From assembly GCA_020636315.1 (NCBI GenBank), contig JACJYA010000011.1, forward strand, positions 186,001-250,000: DNA of 64,000 nucleotides. The letters are read 5' to 3'. The notes under the pieces are model-generated. The model worked only from the letters and a program-made list of their open reading frames with translations, did no database searches and had not been told where the DNA came from. Shown piece by piece: positions 16,390-25,332 of the stretch. Position numbers and translations under genes: made by a program. Each line of letters starts with the position of its first letter. Position 1 is the stretch's first letter. The stretch is from Lewinellaceae bacterium (GTDB taxonomy: Bacteria > Bacteroidota > Bacteroidia > Chitinophagales > Saprospiraceae).

Positions 16390-17277
16390 TTAATTAACCG
16401 TTTCAGCTCTTCGCCTGGCCATTTCTTCTTTCAGGCGTCGCCATTCCTGGCCCATGAGCCGGTTCATGCCTTTATCGACCATGAAGTGCTTGGCGATATT
16501 CCACAATCCACGGGCACGGCGAGTATAGGATTCATTGGCGCGCAGGGAAATGGAGTACCCTCCGTCCAGGTATTCTATATAATGCCAGTAGCCGCTTGGC
16601 ATGAAGAGGGTTTCTCCAGGTTGAAGAATGGCCTCGAAACCTTCCACTTTACGAAGTGCCGGAAACTGTTCATAATCCGGCTTGTTGACATCTATGTAAC
16701 TGGCAACGGTAAAGGGGTGTTGATAAATGTGTTTGGACTGGCTGGGAGGGAATAGTACTACCCGTTTTCGGCCATGGAACTGGTTGAGGAAAACGTGGGA
16801 GAGGTCAATATCATAGTGCAGTGCGACTTTGGAACTCTGGCCTCCAAAAAACATAAACGGGAAATCGCGAATGAACCCATCCATAATGGTAGGAATATTG
16901 AAATCATGGCACAATTCGGGCGCATGTTTAAAGATATTGAACAGGAACATCCTCAGGTTGGAGGGGCCCTGTTCGATAGCTTCCAGAAATTCCCGCAAGG
17001 GGACGATTTTATCCGGAGCCATATATTTTTTACCCGGTTTCGAGACGTTATCCGAAAAAACGGGTACCTGCAATTGGCCATAGTTTTCCTTGAAGAATTC
17101 CATGGTCCATTTGGATTTTGCCGGCCAATGGTCCATCAGGTCAACCAGGATGACAGGGATTCGGGGTTCAAGATATTCCCGGGCGAAGGACTCCCGTGTG
17201 ACCCCCCCTTTTCTATCGACTGCTTTAAGGGACAGCATGCGGTTGAGTTTTGAAGGTTGATGAATAAAATTTTTCAA
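16390..17277 (-). CDS. JmjC/cupin_8 domain protein, putative Fe(II)/2-oxoglutarate hydroxylase
   Basis: A 295-residue cupin-like protein related to JmjC hydroxylases such as FIH. Metal ligands: His154 and Asp156 in LHYDID, and His232 in SGYWHYIE. The segments RVVLFPPSQSKHIY and GETLFMPSGYW are the usual flanking strands. Such enzymes hydroxylate protein side chains (for example ribosomal proteins) using 2-oxoglutarate and oxygen. The C-terminal ~45 residues are a basic helix (RRLKEEMARRRAE) that could contact the substrate. Substrate unknown. Confidence 0.85.
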   Translation of the reverse strand: MKNFIHQPSKLNRMLSLKAVDRKGGVTRESFAREYLEPRIPVILVDLMDHWPAKSKWTMEFFKENYGQLQVPVFSDNVSKPGKKYMAPDKIVPLREFLEAIEQGPSNLRMFLFNIFKHAPELCHDFNIPTIMDGFIRDFPFMFFGGQSSKVALHYDIDLSHVFLNQFHGRKRVVLFPPSQSKHIYQHPFTVASYIDVNKPDYEQFPALRKVEGFEAILQPGETLFMPSGYWHYIEYLDGGYSISLRANESYTRRARGLWNIAKHFMVDKGMNRLMGQEWRRLKEEMARRRAETVN

Positions 17278-17602
17278 TGATCTTAGTAGTCAGAGACTAT
17301 AAAAATGATAAAAGGCCACCTCGTCCGGCAGCCTTGTCGCCAAAAGGCAGTTGACAAAATTAAGCTATTATTCTATAGCCTGGAACGTTTTTCAGAGTTA
17401 AAAAACCGTTATCATCTGGGTGGGATAAGAGCAGGAATCAACAAATTGCTGAATGAAAATAATCACATTGTTGATAGTTCCTAAGGAACAATGAGGGGAA
17501 TTTTCTATAATTGCGCCAGATAATCTCTATTTTTGTGAACCTGCCTCTCCGGGCAGGTACCATTTCAATAGTATAAGATACTGTCGAGTTTAGAAAAAGA
17601 TA
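17278..17602. other. intergenic region between the JmjC and ftsK genes
   Basis: 325 nt shared upstream region of divergent genes. It includes TATTTTTG (17528-17535) toward ftsK and an AT-rich segment with CCTAAGGAACAATG. No gene is supported. Confidence 0.45.
17528..17535 (+). promoter_or_regulatory. TATTTTTG, candidate -7 box of ftsK
   Basis: Exact TAnnTTTG match, 68 nt before the ftsK ATG. The -33 element is not clear. Confidence 0.35.
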
Positions 17603-20089
17603 ATGGTGGCAAAAAAGCGCAAGAATAAAGGCCAGTTGAGCCTTAAGCTGGGCCTCAACGATGAAAGGGTTCCCAAATTGTTTGGGATACTCAGCCTGTT
17701 CCTGTCCATATATTTATTCATTGCTTTTACTTCCTATCTGTTTACCTGGAAAACAGACCAGGACCGGGTGCTCCGGTTTTCCTGGGGGCTACTTCTGGAG
17801 AGTGGTATGGAAATGGCCAACTGGCTGGGCCGCCTGGGAGCCATTGTCTCCAACATGTTCTTCTATTGGGGGTTTGGGCTGCCTTCCTATTTTTTGATTG
17901 CGATTCTTGTGGTAGGAGGGCTGGCATTGGTTCGCCGCCAACCCCTTCGCCTGCATTGGCCACGTTTTCGGCTTTGGTTGTTGCTGATGCTGGTGTCTTC
18001 TGTCTTTCTTGAATTCCTGGCCGGCGGGGCAGCATTCCCCTGGGGCGGCGCTTTCGGGGAGGGTGTGAGTGACTGGCTCCTTAGTTTTGTAGGCACGGCA
18101 GGTATGATCATTCTGCTGTTGTTCCTGGTTTTGGGAGTTGTGGTCTGGAATGTCAACCCCAATTTCAATGAGATGACCCCGCAGGGTGCTGTCCGGGATT
18201 CGGTTCAGTACATCAACGACTGGCTGACGGGCCGCCTGCCCGGAAAGAGCCGGAAAGAGTCCGGCCAGGGAAGTGCTTTGGCTACCCTTCGGCCCGGCGA
18301 ACGCAACAGGGAAAATGATGAGGATGAGGAATTGTCAGTCCAGGAAAGAGCCCAGCCTTCTTCGGGAGATGGCAGAAAGCAACTTGCTTTCGAACTGCCG
18401 GACGATGTCAGCCGCCAGAAACCGGAATCCCTAAAAGTGGGAGATGCCGAACTGGAGATCGATTCTCCATCCGGAGAGCCGGTGCCTTCTGAAAGCGGCC
18501 CCGGCCCGGGCATCAGCGGCCCCACCGGCCCTAAGCTGTCTTTCCAGGAGGAAAACCAGGACCACAGTGAACCCTATGACCCTACTCTGGAGCTTTCTTC
18601 CTATGAATTTCCGGTGACTTCCCTGCTCAAAGACTATTCTGACCAAAGAGTGGAGATCGACCGGGCAGAACTGGAGGCCAACAAGGACCAGATCATCGAA
18701 ACGCTGCTCAATTATAAGATCGAGATCACTAAGATCCGGGCGACGATCGGGCCGACCGTCACGCTTTATGAGATCATCCCGGCGCCTGGGGTCCGCATTT
18801 CCAAGATCAAGAACCTGGAAGATGATATTGCCCTGAGCCTGGCTGCCCTGGGGATCCGGATCATTGCGCCCATTCCCGGGCGCGGCACTATCGGTATTGA
18901 GGTGCCTAATAAGAACCCGCAGGTCGTCTCCATGAAGGAAGTGCTTCAGTCGGAGAAATTCAAACGCGCCAAGATGGACCTTCCGATCGCACTGGGTAAG
19001 ACCATCTCCAACGAAGTATTTGTGGCCGACCTGGCAAAAATGCCCCACCTCCTGGTTGCCGGCGCCACGGGGCAGGGAAAATCGGTTGGCGTGAACGCCA
19101 TCATTATGTCCCTGCTTTACAAAAAGCACCCTTCACAAGTGAAACTGGTGCTGGTGGACCCCAAAAAGGTGGAACTGTTCCCCTACAGCAAACTGGAGCA
19201 TCACTTCCTGGCCTTCCTGCCCGGGCAGAACGAACCCATCACTACGGAGACCAGCCGCGTGATCCATACGCTCAATTCTCTGTGTATAGAGATGGACCAG
19301 CGGTATAACCTCCTGAAAAAAGCGGCCGCCCGCAATATCCGGGAGTACAATGAGAAGTTTGTCCAGCGTCGGCTCAACCCCAATAAGGGGCACCGGTTTC
19401 TGCCTTTCATTGTACTGGTCATCGACGAATTTGCCGATATGATCATGACGGCAGGCAAGGAAGTAGAATTGCCGATCGGGCGCCTGGCCCAGTTGGCCCG
19501 TGCCGTAGGCATTCACCTGATCATTGCTACTCAGCGCCCATCGGTCAACATCATTACCGGTGTGATCAAAGCAAACTTCCCCGCCCGCATTGCCTATAAA
19601 GTCAGTTCGAAGGTGGACTCCCGAACCATCCTCGACGGCGGCGGAGCCGACCAGCTCATCGGCCGGGGCGATATGCTGCTCTCCGTCAGCGGGGAAACCA
19701 AGAGGATACAGGGCGCTTTTGTCGATACCCCGGAGGTAGAGGAGGTCGTTGATTTTATCTCCAGCCAGCGGGGCTATCCCGAACCGTTCTTCCTGCCGGA
19801 ATTCCACGGAGATGACGAAGAGATCCAGGGAGCCCAGGGCCTCACTTACGCTGAGCTGGATGAAATGTTCGAAGACGCTGCCCGCCTCATCGTACAAAAC
19901 CAGCACGGTTCCACGTCCATGATCCAGCGGCGCCTCAAACTGGGATACAACCGCGCCGGCCGTATTATGGACCAGTTGGAAGCACTTGGCATCGTAGGCC
20001 CCAGTGAGGGCAGCAAAGCCCGTGAGGTACTCATCTATGACGAAATAGAACTGGAAAAATACCTGGAGGATATTCGCAACCGCAAATAG
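17603..20089 (+). CDS. ftsK: DNA translocase FtsK/SpoIIIE
   Basis: An 828-residue inner-membrane DNA pump that clears the chromosome dimer-resolution region from the septum. Four N-terminal membrane segments lie within residues ~25-190. A hydrophilic, Pro/Glu-rich linker runs from ~200 to 340. The motor domain has Walker A GATGQGKS at 487-494, LVLVDPKKVE, the Walker B region LVIDEFADM and LIIATQRPSVNIITG. The C-terminal winged-helix gamma domain (STSMIQRRLKLGYNRAGRIM) recognises polar DNA sequences. Length and domain order are normal. Transcribed with the next gene (11-nt gap). Confidence 0.97.
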   Translation: MVAKKRKNKGQLSLKLGLNDERVPKLFGILSLFLSIYLFIAFTSYLFTWKTDQDRVLRFSWGLLLESGMEMANWLGRLGAIVSNMFFYWGFGLPSYFLIAILVVGGLALVRRQPLRLHWPRFRLWLLLMLVSSVFLEFLAGGAAFPWGGAFGEGVSDWLLSFVGTAGMIILLLFLVLGVVVWNVNPNFNEMTPQGAVRDSVQYINDWLTGRLPGKSRKESGQGSALATLRPGERNRENDEDEELSVQERAQPSSGDGRKQLAFELPDDVSRQKPESLKVGDAELEIDSPSGEPVPSESGPGPGISGPTGPKLSFQEENQDHSEPYDPTLELSSYEFPVTSLLKDYSDQRVEIDRAELEANKDQIIETLLNYKIEITKIRATIGPTVTLYEIIPAPGVRISKIKNLEDDIALSLAALGIRIIAPIPGRGTIGIEVPNKNPQVVSMKEVLQSEKFKRAKMDLPIALGKTISNEVFVADLAKMPHLLVAGATGQGKSVGVNAIIMSLLYKKHPSQVKLVLVDPKKVELFPYSKLEHHFLAFLPGQNEPITTETSRVIHTLNSLCIEMDQRYNLLKKAAARNIREYNEKFVQRRLNPNKGHRFLPFIVLVIDEFADMIMTAGKEVELPIGRLAQLARAVGIHLIIATQRPSVNIITGVIKANFPARIAYKVSSKVDSRTILDGGGADQLIGRGDMLLSVSGETKRIQGAFVDTPEVEEVVDFISSQRGYPEPFFLPEFHGDDEEIQGAQGLTYAELDEMFEDAARLIVQNQHGSTSMIQRRLKLGYNRAGRIMDQLEALGIVGPSEGSKAREVLIYDEIELEKYLEDIRNRK

Positions 20090-20100
20090 GCTTTACAATC

Positions 20101-20877
20101 ATGGGCCAACTTACACTTACAGGGTTCTATGGCCCAAAACCTCCCGCTCTGGCTGGCCTCCTTCGCGATCTTTCAGGTCTAATTGAAAGCACATACCTTA
20201 AAGAATACTTTTTTCCATACCCCATAGAGCAGATACATGGTACCCTGATCGGGCTGGAACGGGTTGAGGGCAAGGAAAAATACCTGAATGCCAACTACTG
20301 GATGTGGGCCGGCGAGAAAAGATCCATGGACTTTTCCTGCCTCGTGTCCACCCTCTCGGAATTCTTACCTATGCCGCTCAGGATCGGAGGCTTTGCCGAA
20401 AACTTCACCGGTTTTCGGAGCTTCGGAGATATTCCCTATCGCCGGGCCCTTGGAATCGATTGGGCTTCCGGCAGGGTTACCCTCATTGGCTGGCCATATT
20501 CCGGCGGTTTTTCATCCGTTGATTTTACAGGCCGTCGCCCACTGTGGGAACTACGGAATAGATTGGCTCAACAGTGTTATGTTCGCCACAAATATCACCG
20601 GCACGAGGATAACGATTTTTACATGGTGTTGGGCACTTTGCATCAGCCAGAAGGCCTGAATAAAACTCTCCAGGAGAAGTTGAAACGAGCAGGGCAACAA
20701 CTGGAGAATAGTGCCCGGACTTTCCTTTACCACAATCCCATTATCCTTTCCCTGGATCAGGATACCGTCTCCATCGTCCGTTACGAACGGGAAACCCTGG
20801 AGCGGCACAGCAGCAGAGCCTGGAAGATCCGGGAATTACTGGATGGGGGCATTGCCATTCAACAATTGTATCATTGA
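20101..20877 (+). CDS. protein of unknown function, weak 2H-phosphoesterase-like pattern
   Basis: A 258-residue soluble protein directly after ftsK. I do not recognise a named family. The arrangement IHGTLIGLE (residues ~42-50) and, about 130 residues later, FYMVLGTLHQP recalls the paired H-x-T/S strands of LigT/2H phosphoesterases, but the second His is absent or displaced, so catalysis is doubtful. It has no signal peptide or membrane segment. The RHKYHRHEDND segment in the middle is rich in His. Confidence 0.7.
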   Translation: MGQLTLTGFYGPKPPALAGLLRDLSGLIESTYLKEYFFPYPIEQIHGTLIGLERVEGKEKYLNANYWMWAGEKRSMDFSCLVSTLSEFLPMPLRIGGFAENFTGFRSFGDIPYRRALGIDWASGRVTLIGWPYSGGFSSVDFTGRRPLWELRNRLAQQCYVRHKYHRHEDNDFYMVLGTLHQPEGLNKTLQEKLKRAGQQLENSARTFLYHNPIILSLDQDTVSIVRYERETLERHSSRAWKIRELLDGGIAIQQLYH

Positions 20878-21184
20878 TCACACTACTGAACAGTTTGGGC
20901 CGGTTTGTGTAAAAGTGTAAATGACTGGCAGCCTTTTCCTTTTGCACTTTTACAACCCATACACATCTACACAATCCAAAAAGTATCCAGTAGGGTGATC
21001 ATTGACCGGAAAAGAGCAGTGCACCGGCGCCTCCGGCATTAATGCAAGAGACAAAAAGGAGGGCCGGGCACTGCATACATCACCCAACTTACAACAAACC
21101 CCTCTTTCGGGGCATGCCCCGGGTTACTCACTCCTCTGATGGTAAGCCAGGTGAGGTAAAACGAAGCGGATCTTTGAGAAATCC
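20878..21184. other. gene-free spacer
   Basis: 307 nt between convergent genes. GTAAAAGTG (20909-20917) and CACTTTTAC (20945-20953) form a 9-bp inverted repeat with a 27-nt loop, possibly a weak terminator. No ORF is supported. Confidence 0.4.
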
Positions 21185-21526
21185 TCATTTCTTATCCTTG
21201 CTCAGCAGGACGAATTCATCGATCACGATCTGGGACATCCGGCGGCGGATCCCGTTTTTGTCCTCGTAGTTGTTGTAGGTCAGTTTGCCTCTGACGGCTA
21301 CCTCCTTACCCTTTTTACACAAGGAGCCCATAAGTTCAGCCAGTTTACCCCAGGCCACACAGCGGTGCCATTCGGTGGTGGTGATCCTGTCGCCATTCTG
21401 GTTGCGGTAATAGTCATTAGTGGCCAAAGAGATGTTGGCCAGGGTATTGCCGTTGCGGGTATGGATGAGCTGAGCGTCATTGCCCAGGTGCCCGATAAGG
21501 GTAATGCTGTTTTTAATGTTTCGCAT
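21185..21526 (-). CDS. ssb: short single-stranded DNA-binding protein, copy 1
   Basis: A 113-residue OB-fold SSB. The start at 21526 (MRNIKNSITLIGHLGND) matches the family; upstream residues in frame do not. Visible: NTLANISLATNDYY, TEWHRCVAWGKLAELM, and KGKEVAVRGKLTYNNYEDKNG with the conserved aromatic residues that stack on DNA bases. The C-terminus ends at LLSKDKK, without the acidic tail that full-length SSB uses to recruit repair proteins. It is probably an accessory SSB. Paralogous to the next gene upstream. Confidence 0.9.
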   Translation of the reverse strand: MRNIKNSITLIGHLGNDAQLIHTRNGNTLANISLATNDYYRNQNGDRITTTEWHRCVAWGKLAELMGSLCKKGKEVAVRGKLTYNNYEDKNGIRRRMSQIVIDEFVLLSKDKK

Positions 21527-21776
21527 GATCTTAGTTTTAAAAAGGTTAACAGATCCTCTGTCCGGCACGGTGCACCGGTGGAGGGTTTGACGTAAATAAG
21601 ATTTGAAAATCAGTGTGTTGGGGGCGTGAAGCCGGTGTTGGGGTTTTGGTGTTCGCCTTTCGCGATTGGCTTTTTGGCAGTTAGCGGTTAACAGCGTCAA
21701 CGCTTACTACCGGGTTGGCCAATGAGGAGCGTGAGCGAATACCGAATACCGAACCGCGAACTTCCCTTCCCCCCTC

Positions 21777-22106
21777 CTAATTCAGTGGCATGAACTCTTC
21801 GACGATCACTTCAGAGATGTAGCGTTTTTGTCCGTCCTTGTCTTCGTAACTTCGGTGGGTGAGCTTACCCTGCACCGCTACTTCCTTACCTTTCTTGAGT
21901 AGTACCTGCATGATCTCGGCTACTTTTCCCCAGCCGACCAGGTTGTGCCATTGTACGTCAACCGCCTTTTCCCCTTTAGGGTTTTTGTACACTTCCTTGG
22001 TGGCGATGGTGACCCGGGCGATGGCATTTCCGCCTTTGAGTTGTTTGAATTCGACATCTTTTCCGAGGTTGCCGATCAGTTGGACTTTGTTGCGTAAGTT
22101 GTTCAT
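21777..22106 (-). CDS. ssb: short single-stranded DNA-binding protein, copy 2
   Basis: A 109-residue OB-fold SSB in the same orientation 250 nt upstream of its paralogue. MNNLRNKVQLIGNLGKD starts the fold; VDVQWHNLVGWGKVAEIM and KEVAVQGKLTHRSYEDKDGQ follow. It also lacks the acidic DDDIPF-type tail and ends EEFMPLN. The copies are clearly related but diverged, arguing for an old duplication with separate retention. Either could coat DNA during uptake, repair or recombination. Confidence 0.92.
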   Translation of the reverse strand: MNNLRNKVQLIGNLGKDVEFKQLKGGNAIARVTIATKEVYKNPKGEKAVDVQWHNLVGWGKVAEIMQVLLKKGKEVAVQGKLTHRSYEDKDGQKRYISEVIVEEFMPLN

Positions 22107-22438
22107 GACTTAAAAGATTTTGAGGTTAATAATGGGCTGTCGCTGATGACGATACAAAGATGTGGGAGAAGGCAGGCGCTAGTCGAAAAATAAATGTTTA
22201 ATTGCGTTTGTACTCGTTTGTAGCCGTTTACAAATGGATTTTGGGGCTGTTAACCAGTGGTTTACGTTATTATCTGTGGTTGCTGGAAGGTGAGGAGGAT
22301 TTGCTGGTGGCGGGAGATTAGGGGGGCTTTTGCCAAACGGGAGCCGCAAAACGGCCGCCAGCCCGGCGTTTCAAGTTACTCCTTCTTTGGGGGAGGGGCT
22401 GACTCCCCCCGTTTTCCTTTAACTTCAACGGAACCAAA
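22107..22438. other. gene-free spacer between ssb and GH5 genes
   Basis: 332 nt. The G-rich hairpin GGGGGAG (22389-22395) / CTCCCCC (22403-22409) lies just beyond the GH5 stop and may help end that transcript. Otherwise nothing recognisable. Confidence 0.4.
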
Positions 22439-25162
22439 CTACACCCCTTTCAACAACCGGAGCGTAACCACCTTCCCGTTTTCCAAGCGAAGGCAGAGCA
22501 GGTACTGCCCCGGCTGATACTCCGTAAGGTTGAAAGCTTCCTGCAGGCGCGTTACGCTGTTGAGGCGCCTGGCCAGGACTGGCTGGCCGAGAAGGTTCAG
22601 GATGGTGATCTCAATGTCCTGCTTTTCTTTTAAGTTACCTTGCAGATAGAAAAGCCCGGCGCCCGGGTTGGGAAATAGTTTCAACCCATCAATTTGCTCC
22701 TCCCCCCGGGTGGAGTTAAGAAAAGAGAACTCAAACCAGTTCATGTTGAACAGAGGCTGGGTGATGGCTATTCGGATGTGTAGCTGCCCGGCGGGCAAAT
22801 AGACAGATTTTGTGGTTGTTCTCCAGCTTTGCCAGCCACCGGTGGGGGAGAAGTTGACGGAGTGCAGTACCGTTGCGTTCCCATCGTCGTCAACCTGCTG
22901 CAGCTGTATCTGCCCGGTGGCGCTCTCGGCGGCCGTCCGGTAATCTACGGCATAGATCCCGGCCTGGGCCACGTCGATATAGTAATCCAGGTAATCGCCG
23001 GGGTCGAGGTAACCGATGTTCTGCCCGCCTCCGATATCGGTGGTGGTTTCCAGTACTATGCCGGATTGGAAAAAGAAATCTTCCGCTTCCACTCTTCCGG
23101 GAACGGGGTGAAAGATGGCCACCGTATTTCGTACATCCTCCATGGTAAAGGCATTCAGGGGCGTTCCGTCCTGGGCGAAGGCCTGGGATCCGGAATAGGA
23201 GATCTTTATGGTTTCACTGGAGAGGAAGCTGTGGCCCACGGTGAAAGTGATCATCCTGGGGTTGTCCGCGTTCAGGACGGCATCGGTTATGGAAATGGGG
23301 CTTCCATTGACGAAGATCTGAAAACCGGCTGGCGCAGTGGGAATAGGCCCGGACAGCGGCTTGTTGACGTGGAGCTGTACGGTATTCCTGTCCAGGGTGG
23401 TGGCGGAGAGGAATTCCGTGGCGACGGCTGTCGTGGCGGCTTTCCGGATGAACTCAAAGCTGCTCAGGTTATAGCCGTCCTTGTCGATATGAAACCGGAG
23501 TTTTTGGTCGGAAGGTGTGAGGACCACGTTGGGAACCACAACAGTTTGCCAGTTCTGCCAGCCACCAGAGTAGGGCACGCTGACGATATCGGAAATTTCG
23601 GCTCCTCCGGCGCTGAAATGAAATCTACCTCCTGACCCACCGGCAGCTACGCGTACGTGGACATCGTAAACCGCACTCTCTTCAACCCGGACGTCATATT
23701 GCATCCATTCTCCGGAGGCGATCCACCCGACACTGTATCCATTAGTATTGACATCATCTTCGGAAGCCTCGATATCGACGCCATCATTGCGATACGACCA
23801 GCCCGAATTCCAGGCGGTGTAATTGCCGGTGGACACATGGTAGTTCGCCAGGCCGTCATCAAAATAGGCGGAACCAGCGATCCCCATATCGAAATCGGTG
23901 GCATACACCACTCCGGGGATGGCCTGGGTGTTGTAGGGGATGGCCTCTTCCGAATATACCTGCCGGAACATGGCGTCTATCACGTCTTTCTGGAAGACGC
24001 AGTTCTCCAACTTGAGGTTTTCCGCCAACTCCATCAATGTAGCCTGGGCGGTGGCGGCATCCGGTGCGGTTCCCGTCCCGTTCCAGTAATCCAGCAGGGC
24101 CTGGTATTCCGGCGTTTTAACTACCGACAACGGGCCGGCAATGGATTCGACCTTTTTCATCGGCCACCACGCCCAACCTATGCCATGCTCTTCCATCAGC
24201 CTGATGGCGTCCCGGAACCAGGTATTGGAGTTCTCTCCGCTTTCCCCAAAGTAGATCGGCACATTGTGGGCGTCCCGGATATCCAGCACCCACTGTATGG
24301 AGGCCTGGTCGTTGAAGGACCAGTATTTATGCGGCCCGTATGCCATATTGTCGTCCCAGGGCGGGGTCAGTCCGGTAAAGTCATTGGCGAACCAGTTGCC
24401 TTCAATGATCAGGAGGTGGTTGGGGTCCACGGCTCTGATGCTATCGGTGATCTCCTCATATAGGCTCCGAAGCAGGGCATTGCCTGAGAGCGGCCAGTTG
24501 GGCTCATTGATGAGGTCGTAGGCGCCGACCCAGGGCTCATCGGCGTACCTTTCCGCCAGCCGTTTCCAGAGGGCCACGGTTTTGTCGCGGTTGGCCTGGC
24601 TCTCCCAGAGGGAGGGTTTGGTGGGGTCATAATCGGAGATCCCCTGGTCTTGCCCCTGGCCGCCGGGAGCGGCGTGGAGGTCAAGGATCACGTACATTTC
24701 GTTTTGCCGGCACCAGGAGATAAGGTTGTCGGTCAGTTCGAAGCCCTTATCCAGCCAGGTGTGCTGCCCGGGCACGGGCTCTTCTTCGATGGGCAGGGTG
24801 AACAGGTTGTAGTGCATCGGCAGGCGCACGGAGTTGAACCCCCAGGCTTTCAAAGAGTCGATATCTGCTTTCCGGACGTGATTGGCCAGCCAGGCGTCGT
24901 AGAAGAGCTCGGTGCTTGCCGGGCCGATCAGTTCTTCAATTTTGCTTCTGATCTGGTATTGGGCATTGGCAAAATCAGCCGTTTGGAGCATGTATCCTTC
25001 CTGTAGCATCCAGCCGCCGAGCCCCATCCCTCTCAGCAGGATGGTTTCGCCGTCGCCGTTGACGATGGCCGTTCCCTGTGCTTTCAGAAAGCTCTGGCTT
25101 TGAGCATTAAAAGATATGGCCAGAAGAAAAAATAAAACGTTGAGTACGCGCCTGAAATTCAT
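22439..25162 (-). CDS. secreted GH5 endoglucanase-like enzyme with two CBM6-like domains and T9SS sorting domain
   Basis: A 907-residue secreted glycoside hydrolase. The start at 25162 gives a clean signal peptide (MNFRRVLNVLFFLLAISFNAQSQ); the longer frame adds a non-conserved tail. The GH5 barrel covers residues ~25-360: acid/base Glu220 in LINEPNW and nucleophile Glu307 in YFGESGEN. Two CBM6-like beta-sandwiches follow (about 415-575 and 685-815), separated by an Ig-like/SwmB-type domain. The C-terminus is a T9SS domain (LKLFPNPGAG ... GQYLLCLRL). It is expected to hydrolyse beta-glucans or related glycans at the cell surface. Divergent from a sensor-regulator gene with 170 nt between. Confidence 0.92.
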   Translation of the reverse strand: MNFRRVLNVLFFLLAISFNAQSQSFLKAQGTAIVNGDGETILLRGMGLGGWMLQEGYMLQTADFANAQYQIRSKIEELIGPASTELFYDAWLANHVRKADIDSLKAWGFNSVRLPMHYNLFTLPIEEEPVPGQHTWLDKGFELTDNLISWCRQNEMYVILDLHAAPGGQGQDQGISDYDPTKPSLWESQANRDKTVALWKRLAERYADEPWVGAYDLINEPNWPLSGNALLRSLYEEITDSIRAVDPNHLLIIEGNWFANDFTGLTPPWDDNMAYGPHKYWSFNDQASIQWVLDIRDAHNVPIYFGESGENSNTWFRDAIRLMEEHGIGWAWWPMKKVESIAGPLSVVKTPEYQALLDYWNGTGTAPDAATAQATLMELAENLKLENCVFQKDVIDAMFRQVYSEEAIPYNTQAIPGVVYATDFDMGIAGSAYFDDGLANYHVSTGNYTAWNSGWSYRNDGVDIEASEDDVNTNGYSVGWIASGEWMQYDVRVEESAVYDVHVRVAAGGSGGRFHFSAGGAEISDIVSVPYSGGWQNWQTVVVPNVVLTPSDQKLRFHIDKDGYNLSSFEFIRKAATTAVATEFLSATTLDRNTVQLHVNKPLSGPIPTAPAGFQIFVNGSPISITDAVLNADNPRMITFTVGHSFLSSETIKISYSGSQAFAQDGTPLNAFTMEDVRNTVAIFHPVPGRVEAEDFFFQSGIVLETTTDIGGGQNIGYLDPGDYLDYYIDVAQAGIYAVDYRTAAESATGQIQLQQVDDDGNATVLHSVNFSPTGGWQSWRTTTKSVYLPAGQLHIRIAITQPLFNMNWFEFSFLNSTRGEEQIDGLKLFPNPGAGLFYLQGNLKEKQDIEITILNLLGQPVLARRLNSVTRLQEAFNLTEYQPGQYLLCLRLENGKVVTLRLLKGV

Positions 25163-25332
25163 AATCTGTGCATTAAGGGTTTGGTGAGCAATAAGCAGGC
25201 TCAATGGGTGAGAAGGAAACAATGGCTTTAAATTCGGGTTTTTGTTTTGGAAATCATGAGCCAGCCACCGGACAAATCCTGGACAATACCAGAAATTCAT
25301 TAAGTTTGAACTGGAAAACACCTTCGGACAGT

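Noticed and set aside
21185..22106. Two ssb copies as marks of a prophage or plasmid
   Set aside because: No phage structural, integrase or replication genes are nearby; short SSB paralogues occur on Bacteroidota chromosomes.
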